DNA of 64,000 nt from Acanthaster planci (Eukaryota > Echinodermata > Asteroidea > Valvatida > Acanthasteridae): NCBI RefSeq assembly GCF_001949145.1, contig NW_019091362.1:1076328-1140327 (forward strand), in the 5' to 3' direction. Positions 38,171 through 50,601 of this stretch are shown in pieces. The stretch's first letter is position 1; each line of letters starts with the position of its first letter. The notes beneath the pieces were generated by a model that saw only the letters and a list, made by a program, of their open reading frames with translations, did not search any database and was not told the origin of the DNA. The translations under genes were made by a program, and so were the position numbers.

Positions 38171-41100
38171 TTTGGTATTCCTGTTTCTTAAACACTGTGC
38201 AAGATGCTTTCAAAGGCCTTTAATTCAAAAGTGGCTCTGGGAGCATGTCAACTCATTTTTGCAGAGGGGGTCACAGTTATCCTACATGTACTGTGAATGT
38301 TACTCAAGCACAAAGTGTACTGGCTTTGGAGGGAGCTGATGTTGATTACATGTGAACACCTGAAATTTCTTCATGTTTGGTGACCTTTGCTGCATTGAGC
38401 TCTTCCAGTTCATTTTTTTAAATGAACATCTGAATCCAGCCTCAAGTGCCACCTTAAAAAGCCCAGTAATTGATTGCCTCTATATTCATAGAAACATCTC
38501 TTAGCTCAAACTGTGCTGGCTTTTTAAAGAGAGAACCCAAAATGCAAAGCTATCAATTTGAAATCATGAGATACATGCAATTGTAAACCACCTCAGCCTT
38601 TGACATGGCTCAAGTTGTTGGTAGCCAGTAATTTTACTCGTTCACATTCAAGTTGGGTGCCAGACAAGTGTCAATTAGTCAGGGTTTATGGCGGTCATCA
38701 TGTCTTAGTATTCCTGAGGATTAGGATATCCTGTGCTTCTTTGTTTTGTATGAATGAAGTTTTTATATAGTGTGGGCCAGGACCTGTGTGTTAAAAAAAA
38801 GATTGAATTTTGGAGTTTTCAAGTTTCATAAAATTCCCCCTAAATTACACAACTCACCAAATGTCTTTGGATTCAAAATCATCAAATTTAAGAAGCCCCT
38901 GGATTGAAAAATCCTGTCTCGTTTGATCACTGTGTTGTTTGATCCATTGTTATTCACATGTCTATTCTTCCGTTTGGGATTCCTTGTTTTGGTGTCTTTT
39001 TTGCCGGTTTGTGCCACTAAAACCCTGATCAAATTAAAATTTCATCCAAGCAAGCTCCATGATCAAACTTTTCATTCTTTGTTACTGTAGACTGCTACTT
39101 TTTATGCTTGCTATTTTACCTGAAATTGTTTTAGAAGTGTTTGTGAACAATAGAATTATGGTAGTGTATCTTTTTGCTTCAGAACTGAAACAAATTGCCC
39201 AAATGTAGTATTTAAAATATTTATGACCATACCACTAAGATCTTATTGAGAGATGTTCAAATGCACACTAGCTACATTGTCATGTCAAATGTACATGTAC
39301 TGAGATCCAAGAGTTTTTAAATAATTCCCCTTTAAACATAAAGAAATACTACACAAATACAAATTTATATTTTAGAATCATGAAGCTGTACATTATTGTA
39401 AATTTTTTAGATTTTTTTTTCTCTCTCTCTGTATTTTTCAGTCTCATTTGAAAAATGAGTGCCATATGTGATATGGAATCTTTGCCCCAAAGAGTGAATA
39501 GAGGTGAATCATGTGCCATAAATCGCCATAGATACCAGGCTGTATTTTTCCCCCCACATTTAGTCAGTCCTTTCCATTTTTCTCTGGCTTAAAGCTTTCC
39601 TATTGTGATTTGTTTTCTCTTACAAAGTATTACTCTTAGTGATTTATGGAAATTGGATTTTTTTGTGAAAAGAAATGTAGTTTTTTAAAGTCGGACAACT
39701 ATTTGAATTCTATGTTTTTGCGTAAAGCCAATTGTGTTTATTACATTTCCCACTAACTTGGTTTCTTTGCACCTAGAGCAGAACATTATTTTAGGGAAAC
39801 AAAATCTCTAAATCACAAAAATAGTCCTGGATTTTTTGAGGGATGTGCTTCATTGGATTTGGATACGTTTCCTACATAAATGTGTACATTTGTATCTTCT
39901 TCTTTTTTTTTAGAGTGGCATGTAGACTAAACCAAGTTTGGTTTTGGGCAAAAATTATTGCCTAAAACCGGAAAGACTCCCGGATTTAATGATTCAGTCG
40001 AGTTTAAGAAGTGAGAAAGTACATTTTCTTTATTCCTTCCAAAAGCACAGACAGTTTGCTAGACTTTGATTGGTCTTTAATATCAACTTTTGTCCATTTA
40101 AGTGTATCTTTGAAAACCTATTGCTTTTTAGTTGGTTTATTTTGTTTTGCTATTGATTTTATTTTTGTTGCTGAAATAGTTGATCTTGATCGGTATTGAT
40201 TTGAAATACTGATCTTTTTTTGCCTGGAAAGATTCTTATAAAAGTTATCTTTTTTCTGATAACAACTATACTTGCATAACATTTTAAATGTAAACTTGGC
40301 TCTAATGAATAGGAAGGTTGAATGTCTTTTAAATGGCTCAGACTGAAAACAGTGACCTCTGTAACTTTTTAACTTTCACATTTGACACGTGAAGTAATTC
40401 TTTCCTTGTGACATTTACTGCACACACACACAAAGCGAAAACAAAATAATTCAAATAGACTGTACATGTAACTGTATTTCTGAGGTTGAAAAGAAAAGGT
40501 ACTGGCATCATGAGGGTTGGAGTCCACTGTAAAATTTGTCATGGATTACAAAATCTGTTGAACAGTTCTACATAAGGGTGTATGTGTTTGTTGCATTTAT
40601 TTTCATGTAATTCCTTCATCGGTAACCAATGGAACACCATATCAAGACCCTGTCAAAGAGGGCACCAGTGGAGCATTTTTACTTCCACATAATTTTTTCA
40701 TCAGTAACCAGTTGAATACAAGATTTTTTCCAACACTAAATTTTCTAAGCTGAAGATCCAACTACTGGGATATTTTTAAGGTAATCATAATTGAGAGAAT
40801 TAAATTGTAAATCAACCTTTGTTGAATGTGAGCATTGTCAGTGACAAATACAATGTTGAATTTAGTTGAATAAGGCTGATGTTTCATTGTTTCATTTATC
40901 TACTGTACATGTATCCAGATAAACGGTCATGTAAAGTATGCCCTTTTCATCCTTTTCATATGAATGAAATCTACTCGTTTCTTGTGTCCCTACATTTGTT
41001 GAAGATACAGTGTTTTTGTCTTGATGAGGACGTTGTTTGAAAATCATGTCAATAAGTAATTGTACTTTCAAAATGAAAGTACTTTTTTTCTGATAAATGT

Positions 41101-42046
41101 CTAAAAACAAATCATGCCAGAAATATTTTGAAGTCAGTTTGTGTGACAATACCTGATTATGCCATAGGCTTGTCTGTTTAGCATCCTTTACCTGCATGTA
41201 CAAAGGCAAAAGATTACAAAAGAAATTACTAAATAATAAGTTTCTGATGAGCTTGTAACTGGATTGTGTCCTTCTTTGGTTTATTTATTGACTGTTGTCT
41301 GTGGTGATGATTTCAGAGTTTGAGGTGAAGGCTACGGAGAATCCAAGTACCTTGAACTTGTTCACTCTGTGATGTTGAGCTACAGGTGGATTTAGAGGGG
41401 GGGTTACATGTACTCCCCTATTCATTCCTCTTCAATTTTCCTCCATCCGCCCCCAAAATGGGACTGTCCACTTTGAAACTTTTTATTCCAGCTGACCTAA
41501 AGCCATTTGCTGTGGACTTAGTACAGAGTAGTGAAAAACAAAGTATGCAAATCAAAACAAACCTCCAAAGGTGATCCATGGAGCATTCTATTATAAATAC
41601 ACTGTAGATGTAGTGCTTTGGTGGCTATGGGTCAAGTAATTTTGGCTGTGCTCAGCAAGATAGCAATAGTAGTGAATGCAGTGTGACTACCTGTTGGCCA
41701 ATCCAGAGACACATTCTGTGGATGAGATGTTATCGGCAGTGCCTCCCTGTGGATAAGTTTGATCAGGGCAATTTCGTCCACCACTAGTTGATTTTCCTTG
41801 GTACCAATTCACAAAATACATTCTGGATACCAAGTAAAATTGACAAGTGGTTGAAAAACACTCACTGATCGAACTTGGCTATACACAAGATCGACTCTAC
41901 AGTGCGATCACATTATACATCATTGCCAGGTGATCTAGCGCCCCTCTTATTCACTTGAGTGTCTATGGTATCAATATTGTTAACGTAACAAACCCATGTC
42001 TTGCAGTGCTTTCTCCATGCTGTTTTTGACAGCCTTCATGCATATG

Positions 42047-42163
42047 CCCAGCAAGAAATGAGACCAAGGGGTACCCCCCCAACATGGCCAATCCCTATAC
42101 ACATTCCAGACTATTGTTACTTANAGGGGGGGTTCTCTCCGTCTCACATTTATCCATGATTCA
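42047..42163 (-). repeat. Dispersed repeat, copy 2 (inverted)
   Basis: The reverse complement matches 4224-4400 through TAAGTAACAATAGTCTGGAA, TGTGTATAGG and GGTACCCC. A single undetermined base sits at 42124 within it. Confidence 0.7.
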
Positions 42164-43116
42164 TACATTTGACCTTTGTCAGTTTCCCTATTCAACAATG
42201 CGTAATGTGACCATGTATTAATACAGATGATGCCCGCTGTGTGAAAACGTGCTGGCACTTGGATACGAGAGAGTTTAATCCATTGCTATTGGTCAAGAGT
42301 CTGTGTGGGCCACAGGATACATACCTCAATAAGCACGCACCAAGTCTATATATATAAGGACTACTTGCACAAAGAATATACCATGAAATGGACGGGGGTG
42401 TTTGGGAAATTAAAGTAAAATTCTTGGAAAAAACCTTCGAAATTTTACATACAATGACTTCTTTTGACTCTCGACTAAAACAGTATTTATAAATGGAAAT
42501 AAATATGTGCTTGGTTGGTCTTAAACTAACTTTTAAGACTGGCTGCTTGGCTGGTCTTATACTAATGTTTAAGACTCACTCAGGGGACTGCAGTTTCCAT
42601 TCTCCTGAGCTGGTCTTCAACACACGTTTAACTTGACCGGCTAAGCACATATGTATTCCCTTAGTAAAATCAGATATTTGAGTTCTGATTGGCTTAAAAT
42701 ACACACTTACCGGGTTGTAGGGACAAAATGTGTGTTGAAATAAACAGAAGTTATGGGGACCCAATATGTTATGGGGAAAAATGAAATCCCTCAACTCGGT
42801 CCAACTTTCTTGACGACAAAACGGTCCCCTTTATGCCGTGCAGGCCTAACCACTTATACTTGCGTCGTGTCCCCGGCCACTGCCGCACGGAGGGAATAAT
42901 TTCTTGTTGGGAAGGTTGACACCAAGTTATGGGGACAAAAATGACATTTTTTAATCTCCTGACACATCCATGTTTCAGCACACGTGTGTAGCCCAACAAC
43001 GTACCGGTACTTGCATGTACTTGTTTGGTAGCTATGGGGACTACATAAGTCTTGAAAAAGAGTTTGTGGGAACCAAAAAAGTTGTGGGGCCAAACTTTTG
43101 TCCTGCAACTCAGTCT

Positions 43117-43250
43117 CAGAGGAAAAGAAACTTTCCCTTATGTGTCACCTCAAAGGAAAATGAAACTTTCCCCTATGTGTCATTTCAAAGGAAAGACACT
43201 TTCCCCTTTGTGTCACCTCAAAGGAAAAGAAACTTTCCCCTATGTGTCGT
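43117..43250. repeat. 33-35-bp minisatellite, about 3.5 copies
   Basis: Units contain ACTTTCCCCTATGTGTCACC followed by TCAAAGGAAAAGAA. The period varies between 33 and 35. It lies between RAR and CCDC103. Confidence 0.85.
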
Positions 43251-43564
43251 ACTGGCCTTGTCACACGTAATGGCACCTTAGTTGCGGGGACCACATGTGT
43301 TGGAACATGGTGTTTATGGGGGAAGACCTTTTGTCCTTACAATGTGGTCCAGAATGAAATAAAGTAAACTGTCCTCTCAACAAAGTGACAGCCAAGGTAC
43401 ACATGCAGCTTAAACTGCATCATGCACAGGTACGTTTACCATGTTTACCCACTCACGCCTTGAAAACTGTATTCTCCATAAAATAAACAGCATGGCAGTT
43501 GAAAGCAATTGGAACTGCATAGGAACAGATAATGTATCTCCTAACAGTTCTTGTAATCATCGTC

Positions 43565-44065
43565 TCATAACTTGTAAAGTTTTCTTAATGCCATTAGTTT
43601 GTCCTGTACATCATCGCTTCCTTCCTCTGCAATTTGGCAGGGCTGAAGTTTGCCACTTTCTCTAGTTTCTGGTAGCACATCTTTAGTTTTGGTTTCACTG
43701 GATGCAAAGGCAGATGTTGAGTTTTTCTCAAGACAGCTGGAAGCTTCTTGGAGTTTCTGAAACAACTCCAGACAATCCTGTCTTTCGGGTTTGCTTAAGA
43801 AGCCCACCGACAGCCCAAAGCGATTTGTTCTTGACAGACTTTCCAGAATACCCACAATGCAATGACAATCACTCCCTCGAAACTGTTGGTTCAAAACTGT
43901 CATGAAGTCACCCAGGAGACCGAAGCCTATCTCGGCCCGGAAAATGTGACCCAGCTGTTCGGAGCCCAGACCCGTGAGTAAATGGTACTTCTCGCTGGGT
44001 GCGTCGCCGAGAGTTTTCCAACTTTGTATGAATTCATGGCTTGTCTTTGGTAAGTTGTTTGATTC
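43565..44065 (-). CDS. CCDC103: CCDC103 exon 3
   Basis: The acceptor TTGACAG precedes 44065 and the stop TGA is at 43567-43565. The exon holds the whole RPAP3_C-like domain and an acidic, serine-rich tail ending in LMALRKLYKL. No AATAAA on the minus strand was found in the first 250 bases after the stop. Confidence 0.92.
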   Translation of the reverse strand, partial: ESNNLPKTSHEFIQSWKTLGDAPSEKYHLLTGLGSEQLGHIFRAEIGFGLLGDFMTVLNQQFRGSDCHCIVGILESLSRTNRFGLSVGFLSKPERQDCLELFQKLQEASSCLEKNSTSAFASSETKTKDVLPETRESGKLQPCQIAEEGSDDVQDKLMALRKLYKL

Positions 44066-45892
44066 CTGTCAAGGAGAAATTTTCTTCGTATAAATCATCA
44101 GATTTTGAAGTTATACAAAGATTGGCAGCATTCCTTTTGTTCATTAACTGAACATGGGTTCCAACAAGATTTTTTTCAGGGGTGGGGCAAACCACTCTTT
44201 TGGGGGGGAGACAAACTAATAATCATTAACAGAGAGGGGGTCAATTGTTAGGGACATTTTTTTCCAAGCAAATTACTAATTTTTATCCCCTTTCATCTCT
44301 TTTGTTCTTTTCTTTTGCTTTTCGTCCCCCAGTCTTGGCCCAAGACACCAGTAATTGACAGTGATAGTTCCATTTGTTTGAACAACTTTTCTTTTTCTTT
44401 CTGGCACTATACTTGTACAAACATCTTAGGAATCTTGAGGGTGCGGTCGTTTTATACAAATAAGACCGCTGGGTATTTTATTATTAGCACCCTCCAACAA
44501 ATGGCTATGTATTGAGTACTTTCTAATGAAAATGTGTACTCTTAGTCGAAACTCATGCAACAAACTCACAGGTTCTCTGCCATGCCTTGGATAACCCACC
44601 TTGCGAGAGAACTCGTCTTGCTTGGGGTGTTCCTGACCGGCTGTCTTTGAGGTATAAGGGTTCCACGGTTGATTTCGCTTCCCTTCACCAATCTTGTCTT
44701 TTTTGTCCAAAGGTTTGATATGAGCAGCTTTCACAATGTCCCTGTTGGCAACCAATTAAAAAAATCACAGAGACTAGAAGCCAGTTCTCAAAATCTGTAG
44801 TTTTTGTATACATACAGATTTGCTCTGTAAATTTTTGAACTCATGGTCAAAACTTTTGCAATCTTTTGTCGTCTGGTGTAAATTTAATTTTAGACAATGA
44901 ATCATCAGAATATCAGTCCTAATATATCTGCACAAATAGAACCTACTAACCGTTGTGGGTAATTCCAGAAATTAGGGGTCCAAAAGTGTGACAGTTTTAT
45001 GTCCCAGTTACATCTGACCTTTGTTATTTGACATGCAAATATCACCGGCATTGATTTCAAACCATTACTAGTTGTTTGGCAGGTAATTTGCATTAATTCA
45101 TCACTCTGGGAAATTAGAAAATGTGTTCTGAACTTACAAAATCACATATCAGATGTGACAGAGACACAAAAAAAGGGACCCTTAATTTCTGGAATTACCC
45201 TTGTATGATCTGATCTATCAATTCCCTTCACAACATCCACTCACTTAAGTAGAGTGCTTGACAGAGACAATTAATTTTATTCCTAACAATGAGAAGAGAT
45301 TAATGTGGCTTGTGTGTGAGGATAATCTGGTTTCACTAAATACAGAATTTTGAATTTCATGAAAAGCACACAAGTCCAACTATGAAACACATTTAAACTA
45401 TTTTAAGGTTACACTGACATTTTGGAAAAGGAGAGTTGGTCAAGGCAGTGTTGTAGTTGAGCTCATCACAAGGCCATTTCAAGTCGAATCACGAGTCCAA
45501 TCTCAGCCGGGGATGAGCAATGACACTGGAGGAATGTCATTGTCACAGTTGATTTGAAAAGCTGGTGACTTGATTAGGAATGATTAACTTGTGATGGTCT
45601 CATCCACACAGACAGTACAAGTTGTTCTCTTACTCTCTATCATACATGCAGTGTGTGTTGGGTGGTCGACTTCCCCCACTTCTGTCCGTCCACCCCCACC
45701 TCCCACACAGAAGGCACGCCCACTACAAAGACATTTAATTTACCTGAACTGTTCATACGTCTCGACCCGTTGCTCCACAGCGCGGAATTTGGCGTCATTC
45801 TCACGCCAGTAGCGAGCGTCCTTCTGCACGGCCTCATCTAGTTCCTTCTCTAATTTGCCAAAGTCAATCCAATCTTCCTTCAGATGTGCCAT
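43565..45892 (-). CDS. CCDC103: CCDC103 orthologue, dynein-arm assembly factor (three exons)
   Basis: Complete gene of 263 aa (human protein 242 aa) from exons 45892-45744, 44741-44600 and 44065-43565. CCDC103 is needed to assemble and anchor axonemal dynein arms in motile cilia. The N-terminus is a charged helical segment (FGKLEKELDEAVQKDARYW, then AKFRAVEQRVETYEQFR) expected to form a coiled coil. The conserved motif HIKPLDKKDKIGEGKRNQPW follows. The last exon carries the RPAP3 C-terminal-like domain, with IFRAEIGFGLLGDF, VGILESLSRTNRFGLSVGFL and CLELFQKLQ. Introns are 1002 and 534 bp, GT-AG, in consistent phase. Intron 1 contains a MITE (44957-45200). The gene is convergent with RAR and 7.7 kb from its stop. 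Identity rests on collinear similarity to the human protein recalled from memory. Confidence 0.93.
44600..44741 (-). CDS. CCDC103: CCDC103 exon 2
   Basis: The acceptor CCAACAG precedes 44741 and the donor AAG|GTGGGT follows 44600. It encodes DIVKAAHIKPLDKKDKIGEG, then KRNQPWNPYTS, matching the most conserved internal block of the family, and a lysine-rich linker. Confidence 0.92.
44957..45200 (+). mobile_element. MITE family copy B (CCDC103 intron 1)
   Basis: It opens GGGTAATTCCAGAAATTAGG and closes with its inverted counterpart ending CTGGAATTACCC. It is 244 bp and flanked by TTGT on both sides (44953-44956 and 45201-45204), a 4-bp target duplication. Inverted similarity continues weakly for about 70 bp inward. 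Confidence 0.88.
45744..45892 (-). CDS. CCDC103: CCDC103 exon 1
   Basis: The start codon is at 45892-45890, giving MAHLKEDWIDFGKLEKELDE. The donor CAG|GTAAAT leaves two bases (AG) that the first base of exon 2 completes as Arg. No other in-frame ATG competes. The promoter should lie just above 45893; I see no TATA box there. Confidence 0.92.
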
Positions 45893-46595
45893 GGCTGGGA
45901 ATGTCAACAGATCATGTAAGTGACGTAACCCCTCCCTTTGATGTATTTTCCTCAGTTCATGTAAGGTCTAAGCATTGACAAACGAGATCAAATATTCATT
46001 TTTCACAATTTGTTTTTATTTGGATTACACAATTACAACTTGCCTCCTGGCCAACTCGCACCTTGGCCGTCTTTCCCCAGCCAACTTGTCCCCTCATTAG
46101 AAAGTCAGGGCTGGCTACTTTGTAAAATGACCAGTTAGCTATCTTGTGAAAGTCATGATTTTTAAGCAGTGATGAAAGTCGCAATGGACAGAGGAACATT
46201 GAGTGGAATTACAAACTTACATTCGTTTGGATGGGGAAAAAATAAATTCTTAATTGCACTTTCAACAGAGTATGTGGGTGCTGCCACTTTGACAAAGAGA
46301 GACGAATGGACTCTGTAAAACCCTTTTTAATAGCGCCATGGTTAAACTCTAATCTCTCTGATAAATTAAAACTTCTTTAGAATTTCAGTTAATGAAAAAG
46401 GGCAGGCCTAGAGACTCATACAGAATGTACCCATGAAGTTGTAATAACAAGCCTTGTGCACTTTGTTGCAATTGTAAAGATTGGGTAAAGAGGCTAAAAG
46501 GAAAAATGTTGAGCAATGCCTGAGATATCATGTTCCCAAAACCTGATGATAGTAACACCTGGTATGTATTTTCCGCGAATGATGTCAGACATTTT

Positions 46596-46866
46596 TGACC
46601 TGACACCGACCAGATTGGCTGGGTCGCACTGGCTGATATTTTGACCTGACACCGACCAGATTGGCTGGGTAGTACTGGCTGATATTTTGACCTGACCCTG
46701 ACCATATTGGCTGGGTAGCACTGGCTGATATTTTGACCTGACACCGACCAGATTGGCTGGGTAGCACTGGCTGATATTTTGACCTGACACCGACCAGATT
46801 GGCTGGGTAGCACTGGCTGATATTTTGACCTGACACCGACCAGATTGGCTGGGTAGCACTGGCTGA
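46596..46866. repeat. 46-bp minisatellite, about six copies
   Basis: The unit starts TGACCTGACACCGACCAGAT and continues TGGCTGGGTAGCACTGGCTG. Units begin at 46596, 46642, 46688 and so on. Because 46 is not a multiple of three, all three minus frames stay open through it, creating long spurious open frames. It lies about 700 bp upstream of the CCDC103 start. Confidence 0.95.
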
Positions 46867-47984
46867 TCTAGCCCCATAATGTGGCTCATATACTGGACAA
46901 CCTCCATATACAGTGAGCCACATGATTCAATTCAATTCTCTACTGTCCAGAAAAAAATGGAAACTCTTCTTATTCACTTTACATACACAGTCATCACATA
47001 TCCACATAATATAACACCATAGTAATTAAGCTTACGATTCATATTCAAATGCTTTATGTAATTAATTTGGGACAGTTATTGAGCATTTAGCTATTATATA
47101 TATTTTAATAACAGGAGTTTGTCGAGTTTCAGCAAATTAAAGTTTGAAAAGAGGATTGATAGCATTTAAAAACTTAACATACATGCATTAGAGTGTGTGA
47201 CCATTGTGGGGTTAAAATCACCGTTACAATAGCAGTTGTGATGACTTGTTGAGGAGACGGATTGAGAGTGGGACAAAGGAGTTTGTGAATCTTGTTTTAC
47301 TACAGTTCATTGATGGGTAGATTTTCCAGATTTCATAAGAACATAATATGAATGAAAGGGGTGATTTTCAGCATTTGCAATTTCTTCACCTTTTTTTTTC
47401 AAAACAATGTCGGTACACAATGGCCTAGACCTGTCTCCTCTTTTCATCGTGGCACTTTCTTCAAGTCTTCCTTTCTATAAATACCAAACCTGACTACATG
47501 ACTACAAATCATTACACTCTCTATAACTGACTTATAGAAAAATCTCAGAATTGTCCGTCCTACCCACATAGAATGAGTTCCTTTCCTCAAAAAACACATT
47601 CTATGTTGAGCCTTTGAAAGGATAGGCTTGCATTGGTCTTCCGGTGACAGTTATTCAGTGAATGCACTCAGTGACGGCTGTTCTGTGTCCTATCTCGCAA
47701 TACGCTTTACATCTTGTAGAGATCCCATCAATACATGCAACATTGACATGCAATAGCCGTTGGTACAATGTAAGACCTTTGGGTGTGCACTGTGTGCTTG
47801 ACCCAAGGTACAATATGGCTGCCACCATACTAGTTTCAGGTGATTTTTTTTCCGACATTGCTTCGACATGTCGAGACAACTAGCCTAGAGGCAAAGCAAC
47901 AGGAAATAATTCAGAGGGACTGGTAACATTACCAATATACGCTGTATTGACTTGGGGGATTGCAAATTTGGGGACCCTGTTCCT

Positions 47985-48285
47985 GTAATATAAGGCAGAT
48001 CAGGTTGGTGTCGAGGTTTTTCCTCGTCTTCCACATCTGTGGTCCCGGGTTCGATCCCTGGCCTGGTCCACATGTGGATTGGATTTTTAGTCCCTTTCTG
48101 ATTTTATGGGTTTTACTCAGAATATTCTTCTGGGGTTTTCCTCCCACCTCTAAAACTGTAACTGCTTCTCACTGTCTCCTCTCTACAGGTTTCTTCAGGC
48201 TTGCGAGCTACAGTGCCTAGGGTGCTTTTGAGGAATCCTTGGTGTCATTACCAGAAATGATCAATAATATTTGTAATATTTGTAG
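47985..48285 (+). mobile_element. tRNA-derived SINE candidate
   Basis: GGGTTCGATCCC (about 48047-48058) matches the polymerase III B box, and TTGGTGTCGAGG about 40 bases upstream is an acceptable A box. A non-tRNA body follows with TTTTCCTCCCACCTCTAAAA. The element seems to end in the short tandem repeat AATATTTGT at about 48264-48285. No functional tRNA fold is apparent. Confidence 0.5.
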
Positions 48286-48689
48286 GGTTGATGTTGTCAA
48301 AAAAGGGCAGTGTTTTGACAGAAAATATGAGGGGAAACTGTGACCAATTGACCATGGCGGATTCAAATTTGCACAGTTGGTTTATCAGTAAGAAAGTCAC
48401 ATTTTCTCACAATTTACAATTTGAAATTTCCCAAAAATAGGGTCAGCGTAAATAAAGAGAAAATTGCCTTTGGTTTTGGGGGCACTGACCAGTTTTACAA
48501 GATTAAAATGACACAAAAAATGGGAGGGGGGGTACCCAAGTATAAACTCCTCTTGACTTGAACGCTTGGAAAAAATTGCCAATCTCATTTTGGGGGAGCC
48601 TTAGCAACGGGGTCTCTCCACACATAACACGAATGGTATTGTGTGGCTGGTACATGTATTATGAACCACATTATGAGGCTGGCTATGGC

Positions 48690-49275
48690 CAGTTACTGGA
48701 CAAGTCGACCGTTAAGACAAGTTGTCTGTCAAGACAAGTCGACTTTGACCCAGAGACAACTCAACTATGGGAGGACTGCATAGGTACGTGGCAAGCGTGT
48801 GCGAACGTTAAGCTGTAACTTAGCACAAACTGCAAGGCGACGTGTTTGGGCCAAATTTGCAGGAATTGCATGCACAGGCCTCAAGGCACAGAACACGCGG
48901 GAATGGTTTCACAACTAGTGGCAATGGATGGTGCATGCACGGCATGGTAAAGGTACGATCCTAGGCCTACCATCTTCTCCTCTATTCAACTTCTTTGAAT
49001 TTTACTTTCTTTGATGTAAAAAGTGCGCCTTGTTGAAAGGAATGCTGGTCAAGTCGTACGTGTGCCAGCTTGTACCCCAGCCTCAACAAACTTACGAGTT
49101 CCACCCACAAGTTGGCATGATGGCCCTCACAGTGTGCACCATAGCTAGAAGAAACCCAAATAAACAAGTCAACCTGTCTTAACGGACGACTTGTCTCGAT
49201 GGTCAAGTTGTCTTTCAGTTTGACGCAGACGGTCGAGTTGTCCCAACAGCCAAGTTGTCTGGACCCCCTATGGCC
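48690..49275. repeat. Diffuse repeats of an AAGTTGTC motif
   Basis: Two clusters (about 48695-48770 and 49160-49262) contain variants of GACAAGTTGTC, GACAAGTCGAC and AACTTGACC in both orientations. It looks like a decayed tandem or fold-back element. It creates a minus-strand open frame that I do not consider a gene. Confidence 0.45.
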
Positions 49276-49475
49276 AATCATGCAGATCAAATCCAAACAG
49301 ACATTTCTAAAAGGGTATCGGTCACTTTGCCCCTTTCCTACTTTGCCCCATTTCAACCTGGCCCCACTGATTATCATACATTCTTTTCTTTCAGCTTTAA
49401 GAGAGGCATGCAACAAATAAAAAAGGTTTGAGTACCTTGCCAAGTCAGAGGTTCCGATTCAAACACGGCAAATGT

Positions 49476-49877
49476 TAGGCCTAGTCTTGCCCCAAGACTG
49501 GTTTTACTGTTTTGGCTAGTGCACTGTGCAGGGGGGACATGCACTGGTGAGCACAGCCAAATAGCACTACCAGTAGTGGGCTTTTACCATGAATAATTGC
49601 CCATGCGCAATGCCAAAAACCGCAGTCTGCATGGCGCGCGGTCTTTGGCAGTGCGTAAGGGCATTATTATTCATCAACTTGACCACATGAACTATGCTCG
49701 GAATTTTTCGGTTAAGCCTGCCAGATGTTACAAGACTGGTTTTCTCTGGCAGGTTGTCTCTTGTGAATGTAGCACCCTCTACTGGTAGTGCTATTCGACT
49801 GTGCTCACCAGCACATGTCCCCCTGCACGGCGCACTAACCAAAACAGTAAAACCAGCCTTGGGGCAAGACTAGCCTA
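49476..49877. mobile_element. Fold-back MITE with ~110-bp arms
   Basis: The left arm starts TAGGCCTAGTCTTGCCCC and includes GTGAGCACAGCCAAATAGCA. The right arm is its reverse complement, ending GGGGCAAGACTAGCCTA. A second inverted repeat nests inside (49587-49617 and 49643-49674, ATGAATAAT to GCCAAA). The total is about 402 bp with no coding potential. I see no clear target duplication. Confidence 0.85.
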
Positions 49878-50601
49878 GGCCTTGTCCACGGGATACATGT
49901 ATTAATATAATCGTATCATCTCTTCATCAGAATTAAATAATTGCCAGAGACAAAGCGGAGATTGTGCAGTTTTTGGTTCCTTTTTTCGAGAGGTATGTCA
50001 CACAAAAGTAATTCAAACACAAAAATACCCCGAACGAAAGCATTAAATAGAAGAGAAGGGGAGACTTGGGGAAATGTTCATTTTTGTTTCATTCATTAAT
50101 CCAACCTTATTTCAGCAAGGATACCCCAATACGTAAATGAAATGCACAACTTATCAAAATGCACAGCTTCACGTGCTACGGGCCCATGTGTGTTTTACAT
50201 GCCTCTTATATCCATTAGCGGACCACAATTCAAAGTGGATGTGAAAGGCAGCTGAAAACACTCCGATCCATATATAACCACTTCACTGACTTCCATTTAC
50301 TCTAAAGTTGGCTTCGAAGGATGCGGACTTAGTAACGTCCTGTCTATGTAGTGATGAGCCACTGAACTATTCAGTATAAATCTATTCAGTGCTGGCTTGA
50401 GATTATGACGTCAAAAACGTGTCAGAAACAGCCTAAAACTGGGGGACACATCTTTCATATTCTTGCCTAAAAAATAAAAATGTGAAGTGGATGACAGTGA
50501 CAACCAGAATGATGTAAATATTGTACGGAATTTTTTAGGCAATTTAGAATAAAGAGGATGTGAAATTACCCCAATACAAGTCCAATGCCATAGAGTTTTC
50601 G

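Larger units (their letters stand above)
38171..43564. other. RAR-CCDC103 intergenic region
   Basis: AT-rich DNA without a supported gene. It contains a short local duplication at about 42508-42580 (units of about 36 bp with GGTCTTA and TTTAAGACT), the second copy of a dispersed repeat, and a minisatellite at 43117-43250. Confidence 0.6.

Noticed and set aside
46385-46923. Overlapping minus-strand frames of 112-142 codons with repeated Q, S, V and P
   Set aside because: They are translations of the 46-bp minisatellite in three frames, not a repeat protein.
48035-48080. Functional tRNA gene
   Set aside because: The B box is good, but acceptor and anticodon stems do not pair, and a long non-tRNA body follows. 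A SINE fits better.
48982-49443. 153-codon minus-strand open frame
   Set aside because: It overlaps repeated AAGTTGTC motifs and a TTGCCCC-type repeat, so the frame is an artefact of repeat sequence.
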